Positions 7,769 through 16,196 of a stretch of DNA of 64,000 nt are shown here, piece by piece. The position numbers and the translations under genes were made by a program. The stretch lies in the NCBI GenBank assembly GCA_051027215.1, contig JBPCXR010000268.1, forward strand, positions 6,751-70,750. Direction: 5' to 3'. The notes beneath the pieces were generated by a model. That model ran no database searches. It saw nothing but the letters and a program-made list of their open reading frames with translations, and had not been told where the DNA came from. Each line of letters begins with the position of its first letter. Position 1 is the first letter of the stretch. Origin of the DNA: CALHVX01 sp051027215. GTDB taxonomy: Bacteria; Pseudomonadota; Gammaproteobacteria; Pseudomonadales; Azotimanducaceae.

Positions 7769-8824
7769 GTGCGAAATCGCGTTGCCACGATTGTTTTCGC
7801 GAGTTGCCTTGCTAGCCTGAGCAGCGGCAGCTGGGCGGTGCAGCAGGGCGTTAGCGAAGCTATCGCACCAGCAGCACAAGCGCAGCCTAAAGGTGCGCCG
7901 GAGCAATGGCTTACGGCCATGAACCAGGCCTTCAGCGAACTCGATTACGATGGCATCTTTAGTTACTACGCGGGCACTGATCTGGCAAGCCTGCGGGTCG
8001 TTCATATGGTGATCGACGGTGTGCAGAGGGAACGATTGGTACACTTGAATGGCGCACCCAGAGAAATTCTCCGGGAAGGCGAGGACGTATCTTGCATCGT
8101 CATGCCTGGCGATGACTTGTTGGAGATGGAGTCGAGCATTCCGTCGGGCCCCTTTGCTCGGGCATTTGTGCGTCGGTTCGACCAGTTGTCGGAGTTTTAT
8201 GGACTGTCTTTTTTTGGCTACGACCGGGTTGCCGACCGGCGGGCAGTGCGCATGCGGGTAAAACCCAAAGACAAAAACCGTTTTGGTTATCGCTTGTGGT
8301 TGGATGAACAGACAAAAATGCTCTTGCGATCGGAGCTGGTAGACCAAGACGGCAAGCGTTTGGAGATATTCCAGTTTAATCAGCTGAGCTTTGGCGAGAA
8401 CGTTGCCCCGGCAGCATTGCAACCGACCTTAGATCCACAGAGCACCGGCGGTAGTATGGTTAGCCATTTGGCGCTGGCGGCAAACCAACCGGCACCAGTG
8501 GCAAAGGCTGAGTTGCGGTTCAAGCTGGGGTGGGTACCCCCGGGTTTTACCATGGCGGCCGCGGACGTTCGGCGCAAGCCAAGCACGCTTAAAGACGTTA
8601 ACACCATGATGTACAGCGATGGTATCGCCGCGTTTTCTGTGTTTATCGAAGACATGCCACCAGCGGGTGCAGGTAGCGTGACCTCCCGCAACGGCGCAAC
8701 CGTTGCGGTCACGCACCTAGCAAAACAGCAGAAACCGCATCTGGTCACAGTGGTAGGTGAGCTACCCACAGGCACAGCCAAGCGTATCGCACAATCCGTA
8801 GGTGCGGTTGCGATTGCCCCTTGA
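7769..8824 (+). CDS. rseB: sigma-E regulatory protein RseB (MucB-like)
   Basis: This 351-residue periplasmic protein starts at GTG 7769 and has a signal peptide with predicted cleavage after about residue 23 (SGSWA). It shows the RseB hallmarks: DYDGIFSYYAGTDLASLRVVHM in the N-terminal lipoprotein-carrier-like domain, a VDGVQRERLVHLNGAPREILREG stretch, and the smaller C-terminal domain with FKLGWVPPGFTMAA. RseB binds the periplasmic part of RseA and shields it from DegS; off-pathway LPS releases it. It lies 11 bp after rseA and abuts the next gene. Confidence 0.94.
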   Translation: MRNRVATIVFASCLASLSSGSWAVQQGVSEAIAPAAQAQPKGAPEQWLTAMNQAFSELDYDGIFSYYAGTDLASLRVVHMVIDGVQRERLVHLNGAPREILREGEDVSCIVMPGDDLLEMESSIPSGPFARAFVRRFDQLSEFYGLSFFGYDRVADRRAVRMRVKPKDKNRFGYRLWLDEQTKMLLRSELVDQDGKRLEIFQFNQLSFGENVAPAALQPTLDPQSTGGSMVSHLALAANQPAPVAKAELRFKLGWVPPGFTMAAADVRRKPSTLKDVNTMMYSDGIAAFSVFIEDMPPAGAGSVTSRNGATVAVTHLAKQQKPHLVTVVGELPTGTAKRIAQSVGAVAIAP

Positions 8825-9135
8825 AGCAGCCGATGCAGAACCCATGTTTCGGTTGTCCTGCGTCATTTTGCGGTGCTCGCAACGAATATGGGGATCCCAA
8901 TGTTGCGGCTGACCGACCCAGCGGTATCGGGCTCGCGTCGGTTGCAGCCGGCGTTTTCGGGGTGCCGGTGCTGCTACTGTGTTTATTGGTACCAATCGTT
9001 GGGAGTCAGCCTGCTTGGCTACAGGGATTGCTGATTGGCTTGACGCTGCTCAGCAGCTGGGCCCTGTGTCGATGGTTGGCTCCGGCGCTTGAGCGCCAGG
9101 TCCACTCCGAGGTGGGCGTGCCGCCTGGAGTGTGA
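8821..9135 (+). CDS. short RseC/MucC-like membrane protein
   Basis: This 104-residue protein (TTG 8821, overlapping the rseB stop; ATG 8833 would give 100 residues) occupies the rseC position between rseB and degP. Its N-terminus carries C-x2-C-x4-C-G (Cys 9, 12, 17), matching the cysteine cluster of RseC (C-x2-C-x5-C-G in E. coli). Two transmembrane helices follow, at about residues 36-60 and 67-88, as in RseC. Compared with the usual 150 or so residues it lacks most of the part before the cysteines and the C-terminal tail. RseC is linked to SoxR reduction and positively modulates sigma-E. Identity is inferred from position, cysteines and topology; sequence similarity elsewhere is weak. Confidence 0.65.
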   Translation: MKQPMQNPCFGCPASFCGARNEYGDPNVAADRPSGIGLASVAAGVFGVPVLLLCLLVPIVGSQPAWLQGLLIGLTLLSSWALCRWLAPALERQVHSEVGVPPGV

Positions 9136-9137
9136 GC

Positions 9138-9164
9138 GAACCAATGCCTAGTCATGGGGTCTGA
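9138..9164 (+). promoter_or_regulatory. candidate sigma-E promoter of degP
   Basis: GAACCA (9138-9143) and TCTGA (9160-9164) are separated by exactly 16 bp, the spacing of E. coli sigma-E promoters (GGAACTT-N16-TCTGA/TCTAA). The -10 is perfect and the -35 keeps the GAAC core. It lies 52 bp before the degP GTG, and degP is a classic sigma-E target encoded in the same locus as rpoE. The -35 begins at the stop codon region of the rseC-like gene. Confidence 0.5.
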
Positions 9165-9215
9165 GTTACTGTAAGTACGCGCATCGCGTAGTGTTTTCAT
9201 TGATGGGAGCAGTTT

Positions 9216-10640
9216 GTGTCTCGAATAGTTTTTACTTTCATTGCCTTGTTAGCCGCCATGACCTGGAGCGCGCTGGGGGTTGCCCGTGAGCTGCCGGACT
9301 TCACCCAATTGGTGGATGAGAACGCGCCGGCAGTGGTTAACATATCCACCGTGCAAAAACGTGACAGTCGTGGCGCTCGTTCTGGACGGCCTCGGAATGA
9401 GGAGCTGGAAGAGTTTTTCCGCAGATTCTTTCCGCCTGAGCGTGGTGGACCAGGCGGTGGTGATGGTCGTGAAGCGCCGTTTCGTGCGCCGCAGTCGCTT
9501 GGCTCTGGCTTTATTCTAAGTCGCGATGGCTACGTGCTTACCAACAATCATGTAGTCGATGGCGCTGACGAAATCATCGTGCGGCTGTCTGATCGGCGAG
9601 AACTAAACGCCGAGTTGGTCGGCGCGGATCCTCGAAGTGATCTCGCGCTACTGAAGATCGAAGCGAAGAACCTTCCGACAGTTAAGCTAGGCAACTCCAA
9701 ATCGTTGCGAGTGGGAGCTTGGGTGCTAGCCATTGGCTCACCCTTTGGTTTTGACTACTCTGTGACGGCGGGCATTGTCAGTGCTAAAGGCAGAAGTTTG
9801 CCAACGGCGCGTAATGAGAACTACGTTCCCTATATTCAAACCGACGTGGCCATCAACCCTGGCAATTCCGGTGGGCCGCTGTTCAATTTGGATGGCGAAG
9901 TAGTTGGCATCAATTCCCAGATCTATTCGAACTCCGGCGGCTTTATGGGTGTGTCGTTCGCGATTCCAATCACCGTGGCCATGGAGGTGGTCGACCAACT
10001 GAAAAGCGAAGGTAAAGTATCCCGCGGATGGTTGGGTGTGGTCATACAGGAAGTAAATCGTGATTTAGCGGAGAGCTTTGGTCTCAAGCGACCTCAGGGT
10101 GCTTTGGTCGCACGGGTGCTCGAGGGCAGTCCCGCAGAGAAGGCTGGTCTGCAAGAGGGTGATGTGATCGTCGCGTTCAACGGTGAACCCATCGACTTGT
10201 CCTCGGAATTGCCACACCTGGTTGGCCGAGTTCGAGCGGGCAGCACCGCGAAGCTGCGGGTGCAGCGTAGTGGCGCGCCAACCACCATCAACGTGAAGAT
10301 CGGTGAGCTTGCTGACTCCGGCCCAGGTGCTTCACTAGCTGGATCCCCAGGCTCGGACGAAAGCAACGATACCCTGGGCTTGGCAGTTGAGGCACTGGCG
10401 GATCCGATGAAGGAGCGCTTGAACATCAGCGGTGGGGTTCGAGTTGTTTCAGCCAACGGGCCGGCTGCAGAAGCCGGTATGCGGCAAGGCGACATCATCA
10501 CCCGGATCAACAACCAGGCAATCGATGGTCCTGCGGATTTCGCCAAAGTCAGCGAGAGCCTGCCCCGCGGCCGCAGCGTACCAGTGCTCATCATTCGTGG
10601 AGAAGTGCCGACTTTTCTGGCGTTTAAAGTGCCGGACTGA
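9216..10640 (+). CDS. degP: periplasmic serine protease DegP (MucD/HtrA)
   Basis: The 474-residue Do-family protease degrades or refolds misfolded envelope proteins. A signal peptide (residues 1-23, ending ALGVA) precedes the trypsin-like domain with catalytic H112 (TNNHVVDGA), D142 (SDLALLKI) and S218 (NPGNSGGPL). PDZ1 (about residues 265-345, starting SRGWLGVVIQEV) and PDZ2 (about 385-470) follow. A Gly/Arg-rich loop at residues 55-90 corresponds to the LA-loop region of HtrA proteins. The start is GTG 9216. It closes the rpoE-rseA-rseB cluster as mucD does in Pseudomonas, and a sigma-E-type promoter sits just upstream. Confidence 0.96.
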   Translation: MSRIVFTFIALLAAMTWSALGVARELPDFTQLVDENAPAVVNISTVQKRDSRGARSGRPRNEELEEFFRRFFPPERGGPGGGDGREAPFRAPQSLGSGFILSRDGYVLTNNHVVDGADEIIVRLSDRRELNAELVGADPRSDLALLKIEAKNLPTVKLGNSKSLRVGAWVLAIGSPFGFDYSVTAGIVSAKGRSLPTARNENYVPYIQTDVAINPGNSGGPLFNLDGEVVGINSQIYSNSGGFMGVSFAIPITVAMEVVDQLKSEGKVSRGWLGVVIQEVNRDLAESFGLKRPQGALVARVLEGSPAEKAGLQEGDVIVAFNGEPIDLSSELPHLVGRVRAGSTAKLRVQRSGAPTTINVKIGELADSGPGASLAGSPGSDESNDTLGLAVEALADPMKERLNISGGVRVVSANGPAAEAGMRQGDIITRINNQAIDGPADFAKVSESLPRGRSVPVLIIRGEVPTFLAFKVPD

Positions 10641-10781
10641 GCTCAGTTCACGACGGCTAAAGCGCCGCCGGCGGCAGGGTCTGGGCGTTCTGGCCAGCCC
10701 TGTTTGGGACGGCTGCTATCGTGCATTGAGCGGCCATGGGCTACACTCGCGCCCGCTTAACAAACGCTGGCATCGCCTGCT

Positions 10782-12575
10782 TTGACCGATATCTCACAGA
10801 TCCGCAATTTCTCGATCATTGCCCATATCGATCATGGCAAGTCGACCCTGTCCGACCGTCTGATCCAGTTGTGTGGCGGATTGTCCGAGCGGGAAATGGC
10901 GGCCCAAGTCCTCGATTCCATGGACATAGAGCGTGAGCGGGGCATTACCATCAAGGCTCAGTGTGTGACTCTGCACTACCAGGCTGCGGATGGCGCAAGC
11001 TACCAACTAAACTTCATCGATACACCCGGTCATGTTGACTTTAGCTACGAGGTTTCGCGTTCGCTGGCTGCCTGTGAAGGAGCGCTGTTGGTGGTGGATG
11101 CAGCTCAGGGTGTCGAAGCGCAGTCTGTGGCCAATTGCTATACGGCCATCGAGCAGGGGCTTGAAGTGCTGCCAGTGCTTAACAAGATCGATCTACCTCA
11201 GGCCGAGCCAGAGCGGGTGGCGGCCGAAATCGAAGAAATCATCGGCATCGACACATCCCATATTATTTCCGTATCAGCGAAAACGGGTGTCGGGGTTCCG
11301 GAATTGCTCGAGCAGCTGGTCGCACAAATTCCTCCACCCGAGGGCGATCGAGATGTGCCGCTGCAGGCGCTGATTATCGATTCCTGGTTCGATAACTATT
11401 TGGGCGTGGTCTCGCTGGTGCGCATCGTTCAAGGTCGCATCAACAAAGGTGAAAAGTTCATTGTTAAGTCCACTGGTAAAACCCACAGTGCTGATGAGCT
11501 TGGACGCTTTACCCCAAAACGCACGCCCGGCACGGCGTTAGAAGCGGGGGAAGTCGGTTACCTGGTTGCTAGCATCAAAGAGATTCGTGGTGCCCCGGTG
11601 GGCGATACCCTGGTTAGCGTGGGTGCTGCAGAGGTAGCGCAACTGCCGGGCTTTAGCCGGGTTAAGCCCCAGGTCTATGCCGGTTTGTTCCCAGTGAGTT
11701 CTGAGGATTTTGAAGACTTTCGCGAGGCACTGGCAAAGCTGACTCTCAATGACGCATCCCTGTTCTATGAGCCAGAATCATCGGATGCGTTGGGCTTTGG
11801 CTTTCGCTGCGGCTTTCTAGGGATGTTGCACATGGAGATTGTGCAGGAGCGTCTAGAGCGGGAATATGATCTTGATCTGATCACTTCGGCCCCCACGGTG
11901 GTCTATGAAGTTGAGATGCTGGATGGCAGCATCGAATCGGTCGACAATCCATCGAGCCTACCCAGCAACTACAAAACCATGCGTGAGCCTATCGCCGACG
12001 TGAGCATACTGACGCCCCAGGAGTATGTAGGAAGCGTCATGACGCTATGCGTTGAACGCCGGGGTGTACAAAAAAACATGCAGTTTTCCAGTGGCCAGGT
12101 GTCAATGAGCTGGGAGATGCCGCTGAACGAAGTGGTGATGGATTTCTTCGATCGACTGAAGTCCGTCAGTAAGGGATTTGCATCATTGGACTATAGCTTT
12201 TTGCGCTTTGAGCCAGCCAATCTAGTAAAATTGGACATCCTCATTAACGGCGACAAGGTGGATGCGCTGGCTAGCATTGTCCACCGGGACAACGCTCAGG
12301 TGCGCGGCCGGCAGTTGGCAGAAAAGATGAAAGAATTGATTCCCCGGCAGATGTTTGATGTGGCCATTCAAGCAGCCATCGGCGGCCAAATCATCGCGCG
12401 GCAGACTGTCAAAGCATTGCGCAAAAACGTTACTGCCAAGTGTTACGGCGGCGATGTCACCCGTAAGAAAAAGCTGCTGGAAAAGCAGAAGGCGGGTAAG
12501 AAACGAATGAAACAGGTTGGCCGGGTCGAAATTCCTCAGGAAGCTTTTCTGGCGGCGTTGAAGGTCGATCGTTAG
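10782..12575 (+). CDS. lepA: elongation factor 4 (LepA)
   Basis: This 597-residue translational GTPase has the G1 motif AHIDHGKST (from about residue 14), the G3 motif DTPGHVDF, the G4 motif NKID, and the LepA-specific C-terminal domain (ending with GGDVTRKKKLLEKQKAGKKRMK). It acts on ribosomes, influencing initiation and back-translocation. The only start that preserves the conserved IRNFSIIAHIDHGKST beginning is TTG 10782, with no obvious ribosome-binding site. lepB begins 2 nt after its stop, so the two are co-translated, as in most proteobacteria. The 141-bp gap before it holds a GC-rich dyad near 10662-10675 but no convincing promoter. Confidence 0.97.
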   Translation: MTDISQIRNFSIIAHIDHGKSTLSDRLIQLCGGLSEREMAAQVLDSMDIERERGITIKAQCVTLHYQAADGASYQLNFIDTPGHVDFSYEVSRSLAACEGALLVVDAAQGVEAQSVANCYTAIEQGLEVLPVLNKIDLPQAEPERVAAEIEEIIGIDTSHIISVSAKTGVGVPELLEQLVAQIPPPEGDRDVPLQALIIDSWFDNYLGVVSLVRIVQGRINKGEKFIVKSTGKTHSADELGRFTPKRTPGTALEAGEVGYLVASIKEIRGAPVGDTLVSVGAAEVAQLPGFSRVKPQVYAGLFPVSSEDFEDFREALAKLTLNDASLFYEPESSDALGFGFRCGFLGMLHMEIVQERLEREYDLDLITSAPTVVYEVEMLDGSIESVDNPSSLPSNYKTMREPIADVSILTPQEYVGSVMTLCVERRGVQKNMQFSSGQVSMSWEMPLNEVVMDFFDRLKSVSKGFASLDYSFLRFEPANLVKLDILINGDKVDALASIVHRDNAQVRGRQLAEKMKELIPRQMFDVAIQAAIGGQIIARQTVKALRKNVTAKCYGGDVTRKKKLLEKQKAGKKRMKQVGRVEIPQEAFLAALKVDR

Positions 12576-12577
12576 GC

Positions 12578-13474
12578 ATGGACATCGATTTTCCGTTGGT
12601 ACTCAGTTGGACGGTGCTTGTCTGTGGCGCTGTTTGGTTGCTTGATGTGCTGTTTCTCCGTCCCCGACGCATGGCGTTGGCAGATTCGATCCGTCAGGGT
12701 GATCACACCGAGGCCGACATCGATCGTTCGTTGCGCGAGCCGCTGCTGGTGGAGTACGCGCGCTCATTCTTTCCCGTCCTGTTGCTGGTATTGCTGTTAC
12801 GCAGCTTTCTGGCCGAGCCATATCAGATCCCGTCTGAGTCCATGGTTCCCACCTTAGCCGTGGGCGATTTCGTTCTAGTCAATAAATATGCCTACGGGTT
12901 GCGTTTGCCAGTACTCAAAACCAAGATAGTTGACGTTGGTGCGCCTGCAAGAGGCGATATCATGGTATTTATTCCGCCTCACGACCGCCGTTCCTTCATT
13001 AAGCGGGTGATCGGTCTGCCGGGTGACAAGGTGCGTTACGAGAATAAGGCCCTCTATATCAATGACGAACGGGTGGGATACGAATTCGAAGAAGAGTTTA
13101 TGCTGCAGCTACCAGGAGGGCGGCTGCGGGTGCGCGCTTATACTGAATCCCTAGATGGTCGCGGCCACACGATTTATCGCTACCCCAGGCGTAATGATGG
13201 TGCGCGAAAAGAGTGGCTGGTGCCCGAGAACGCTTATTTTATGATGGGCGATAATCGTGGCCGTAGCGAAGATAGCCGAGCCTGGGGATTTGCAGAGGAA
13301 TCGAACATTGTGGGCAAGGCTGTCGCCGTTTGGATGCACAAAGAGCCCGGTTGGCATTTACCCACGTTTGCTCGTAATCGGTGGTTGACCCAAGCGCCAA
13401 CTGCGGAGGTCGCGATCAACCCCGCAACTCGCCAGGCGGCGACCCAATTGACCAGCCAGGTCGTGAAAGAGTAG
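12578..13474 (+). CDS. lepB: signal peptidase I
   Basis: This 298-residue inner-membrane protease removes signal peptides from exported proteins. It has two N-terminal membrane segments (about residues 5-26 and 63-78), a cytoplasmic loop between them, then the catalytic serine S88 in PSESMVPT and catalytic lysine K142 in SFIKRVIGLPGD. The C-terminal box MGDNRGRSEDSRAWG is also present. The start ATG lies 2 nt after lepA. Length is close to Pseudomonas LepB. Confidence 0.97.
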   Translation: MDIDFPLVLSWTVLVCGAVWLLDVLFLRPRRMALADSIRQGDHTEADIDRSLREPLLVEYARSFFPVLLLVLLLRSFLAEPYQIPSESMVPTLAVGDFVLVNKYAYGLRLPVLKTKIVDVGAPARGDIMVFIPPHDRRSFIKRVIGLPGDKVRYENKALYINDERVGYEFEEEFMLQLPGGRLRVRAYTESLDGRGHTIYRYPRRNDGARKEWLVPENAYFMMGDNRGRSEDSRAWGFAEESNIVGKAVAVWMHKEPGWHLPTFARNRWLTQAPTAEVAINPATRQAATQLTSQVVKE

Positions 13475-13481
13475 GTCTTTA

Positions 13482-13883
13482 ATGGAATACCAAGCAATGC
13501 AAGTCAGAAATTTCATCCCCAACGCCAAGCGGCAAAGCGGCCTGTCGTTGTGGGGGTACCTTTGGATTCTCTTAGGGGTTGCCGCTGCGGCAACCTTGAT
13601 ATTGCGGTTGGGCCCCCATTACCTGACTCACCGTACGGTGCAGAACATCGTAGACAGCCTCTCCAGCGAAAGCGTGCATCAGGCCGACAAGCGCGACATT
13701 CGCGAGAAACTGGCTAAACGCTTTCAGATTAACGGCCTGTACGACCTAGACCCCAAGAAGATGGTTGAGATCGACCGCACGAAAGAGCGCACCAAGTTGA
13801 TCCTCGATTATGAGGTTCGTGAGCATGTCGTCGCCAATGCCGACGTCGTGCTCAAATTCCATGACGAATTCCAGTTCCAATAG
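13482..13883 (+). CDS. DUF4845 domain protein
   Basis: This 133-residue protein has one N-terminal transmembrane helix (about residues 20-42, LSLWGYLWILLGVAAAATLIL) and a short soluble domain ending in a YEVREHVVANADVVLKF strand pattern. This is the DUF4845 family, found in gammaproteobacteria between lepB and rnc. No function has been assigned. The position between signal peptidase and RNase III is conserved, and the end overlaps the rnc start by 23 nt, so it is translated as part of the lepA-lepB-rnc-era unit. Confidence 0.85.
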   Translation: MEYQAMQVRNFIPNAKRQSGLSLWGYLWILLGVAAAATLILRLGPHYLTHRTVQNIVDSLSSESVHQADKRDIREKLAKRFQINGLYDLDPKKMVEIDRTKERTKLILDYEVREHVVANADVVLKFHDEFQFQ

Positions 13884-14580
13884 CATCGCCTCACTCGAGT
13901 CGCTGCAGGCCAGGATCGGCTATCAGTTTCAGAACTCGTCGCTCCTTGAGCAGGCACTGACTCATCGTAGTGCTGTGCGCGAGGCAGCCGCTGGGAAGTT
14001 AGCGCATAACGAGCGTCTGGAGTTTCTAGGAGACGCAATATTAGGCCAGATCGTAGCCGCCCACTTGTACCGGTCGCTACCCTCGGCCAAAGAATCGGAG
14101 ATGACCCTCAAGCGCGCTACCCTGGTGCGGCGCGAAACCCTGGCTGAGCTTGCCCGAGCCCTGAAGCTAAGTGCAGTTCTGCGACTGGGTGCAGGAGAGA
14201 AACGTAGCGGAATTGCCGACAACGATTCCATTCTCAGCGATGCCCTAGAAGCCCTGGTCGGTGCGATCTATCTAGACGGAGGTTTCGCCGGCGCACAGGA
14301 ATTTGTCGACAAAGTCATGGGTTGGCGTTTTCGGGCTTTGGATGAGATTGCGACCAAAGATGCGAAAACTCGACTACAGGAGCTCATGCAAGGTCAGGGC
14401 TTACCGCTACCGAGTTACCAGATCGTACGCACCGAAGGCGCGCTACATGAGCAGACTTTTACCGTCGAATGCCGACTGGCTACTTTGGAGCGTAACAGTC
14501 TTGGGGTCGGCCATAGCCGTCGAGAGGCAGAAAAAGCTGCTGCCGCACAGCTGCTGACGGAGCTGGGTGCACATGACTAA
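13861..14580 (+). CDS. rnc: ribonuclease III
   Basis: The 239-residue endonuclease cleaves double-stranded RNA in rRNA and mRNA processing. The signature HNERLEFLGDAIL lies near residue 44, the second metal-binding block DALEALVGAIYLDGG near residue 120, and a dsRNA-binding domain fills the last 70 residues (KTRLQELMQGQGLPLPSYQ to GHSRREAEKAAAAQLL). I chose the ATG at 13861, giving near-normal length; an upstream in-frame ATG at 13810 lies deep in the preceding gene. It overlaps era by 8 nt. Confidence 0.96.
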   Translation: MTNSSSNSIASLESLQARIGYQFQNSSLLEQALTHRSAVREAAAGKLAHNERLEFLGDAILGQIVAAHLYRSLPSAKESEMTLKRATLVRRETLAELARALKLSAVLRLGAGEKRSGIADNDSILSDALEALVGAIYLDGGFAGAQEFVDKVMGWRFRALDEIATKDAKTRLQELMQGQGLPLPSYQIVRTEGALHEQTFTVECRLATLERNSLGVGHSRREAEKAAAAQLLTELGAHD

Positions 14581-15475
14581 TGCCAGCACCCAGCGCTGCG
14601 GCTATGTAGCTCTAGTGGGCCGCCCGAACGTTGGCAAATCGACGCTGCTAAACCATTTGTTGGGCATGAAGCTCAGCATCACCTCGCGCAAACCCCAAAC
14701 CACCCGGCACAATCTGCTTGGGGTAGATACTCGGGGTGTGAACCAAGCGTTGTATGTGGATACACCAGGCATTCACGATCCGCAACAGCGTGGCATGAAC
14801 CGCTATATGGTAAAGAGTGCGCTGTCGGCGCTGAAAGACGTAGACCTGATCGTTTGGCTGGTGGAGCGAGAGTTGTTCACTGCAGAGGATGAACGTGTCC
14901 TAGAGCACATTCAGGCTGCCGAGCAACCGACGTTGGTAGCGCTAAACAAGATCGATCGACTGCGTGAGAAGTCCGCGCTTTTGCCTGCCATCGCCACGCT
15001 TTCTGAACGCTATGAGTTTGCCGCTTTTCTGCCAATTAGCGCCACCACGGGAGAGGGGGTTGAAGTATTGCGTCAAGCAGTGCACGAGCACCTGCCGGAG
15101 CGCGAACATCTGTTCCCGCCAGATCAGCTCACTGATCAGTCGGAGCGTTTCCTCGTAGCCGAGATCATTCGCGAGAAGCTCACCCGGCGTCTGGGTGATG
15201 AGCTGCCTTACGAGCTCAATGTTGGCATAGAGCACTTTAAAAGTAGCGATGCCGTAATCGACATCGCAGCCAACATCTATGTCGAGAAAGCGGGTCAAAA
15301 ACAGATCGTGATTGGCAGCAAGGGCGAAAAGCTCAAGTCGATTGGCAGTGATGCTCGGGCCGATATCGAGCGTTTGTTGGATTCGAAAGTCATGTTGCGG
15401 TTGTGGGTCAAAGTCAAAGGCGGTTGGTCCAGCGATGAACGAACCCTACGGCAGTTTGGTTATGGCCCGGATTGA
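14573..15475 (+). CDS. era: GTPase Era
   Basis: The 300-residue GTPase has G1 GRPNVGKST, the switch region with TRHNLLGV, G3 DTPGIH and G4 NKID in its N-terminal half. A C-terminal KH domain (KQIVIGSKGEKLKSIGSDAR) binds the 3' end of 16S rRNA during 30S maturation. The ATG at 14573 overlaps the rnc stop, so translation is coupled. Its end overlaps recO by 14 nt. The rnc-era-recO order is universal in gammaproteobacteria. Confidence 0.97.
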   Translation: MTNASTQRCGYVALVGRPNVGKSTLLNHLLGMKLSITSRKPQTTRHNLLGVDTRGVNQALYVDTPGIHDPQQRGMNRYMVKSALSALKDVDLIVWLVERELFTAEDERVLEHIQAAEQPTLVALNKIDRLREKSALLPAIATLSERYEFAAFLPISATTGEGVEVLRQAVHEHLPEREHLFPPDQLTDQSERFLVAEIIREKLTRRLGDELPYELNVGIEHFKSSDAVIDIAANIYVEKAGQKQIVIGSKGEKLKSIGSDARADIERLLDSKVMLRLWVKVKGGWSSDERTLRQFGYGPD

Positions 15476-16196
15476 AGACGAGCCCGCCCTGGTACTGCAC
15501 ACCCGGCCTTATCGAGAGAGCAGCGTGTTGGTAGACCTGCTGACACCTCACCACGGTCGAGTTGCTTGCCTGCTGAAGGGCGGGCGTAACCGGCTGCCGG
15601 TGTTCTCCACTTTTCATGCGACCTGGTACGGTGGTCGCGAACTGGTAACGCTGGCCACCCCTAACGACGTCCGTAGCCAGTGGCTGCAAGGCGAAGCGAC
15701 CAGCGCCGGGCTGTATATGAATGAGCTGATTATCCGCCTGGTGCGCGAACGGGAGCCACTGCCTGAGCTGTTTGCGATCACCTGCTGGGGGCTATCTGAA
15801 TTTGCTCAGGGCAGCGATCTACGACCCGTGCTGCGCAGTTTTGAAAAGCTGCTGCTGGAGTCGCTTGGCTATGGCTTGAACTACGCATCGGAGCTCCATG
15901 GTGGGGCAGCAATCGAAGCCGACCATTGGTACCGCATGGTCGATGCTCACGGATTCGTCTGCGCAGCCAACCCGGCTCTTACTCCTCAGGAGGTAACTCG
16001 AGGATTTGCCTACAGCGGTGAGCAACTGCTGTTCAGCGGGCGTCTGCTGCAAAACATCGCCGATGAGCGATTCGAACTGGGCGCAGTGAATGCCGCGGCC
16101 AAACGATTGTTTCGGCGCGCTCTGGCACCGCTGTTGGGTGATCGACCGCTGAAGAGCCGAGAGCTGTTGTCGGGGTTTAAGGAGCAGGCAGAGTGA
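15462..16196 (+). CDS. recO: DNA repair protein RecO
   Basis: This 244-residue protein begins MARIEDEPALVLHTRPYRESSVLVDLLTPHHGRVACLLKGG, the OB-fold start of RecO. It works with RecR to load RecA onto SSB-coated DNA. The rest follows the RecO helical domain (LESLGYGLNYASE, KSRELLSG near the C-terminus). I chose ATG 15462; ATG 15435 would add nine residues. It is followed with a 4-nt overlap by rlmD rather than by pdxJ, its usual partner. Confidence 0.93.
   Translation: MARIEDEPALVLHTRPYRESSVLVDLLTPHHGRVACLLKGGRNRLPVFSTFHATWYGGRELVTLATPNDVRSQWLQGEATSAGLYMNELIIRLVREREPLPELFAITCWGLSEFAQGSDLRPVLRSFEKLLLESLGYGLNYASELHGGAAIEADHWYRMVDAHGFVCAANPALTPQEVTRGFAYSGEQLLFSGRLLQNIADERFELGAVNAAAKRLFRRALAPLLGDRPLKSRELLSGFKEQAE

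Noticed and set aside
7703..8422. 239-codon reverse-strand open frame over rseB
   Set aside because: It lies antisense to a well-supported gene, its translation has no family features, and it follows from codon bias in a GC-rich gene.
10662..10675. GC-rich dyad GCCGCCGGCGGC between degP and lepA
   Set aside because: No T tract follows and the stem has no real loop; too weak to call a terminator.
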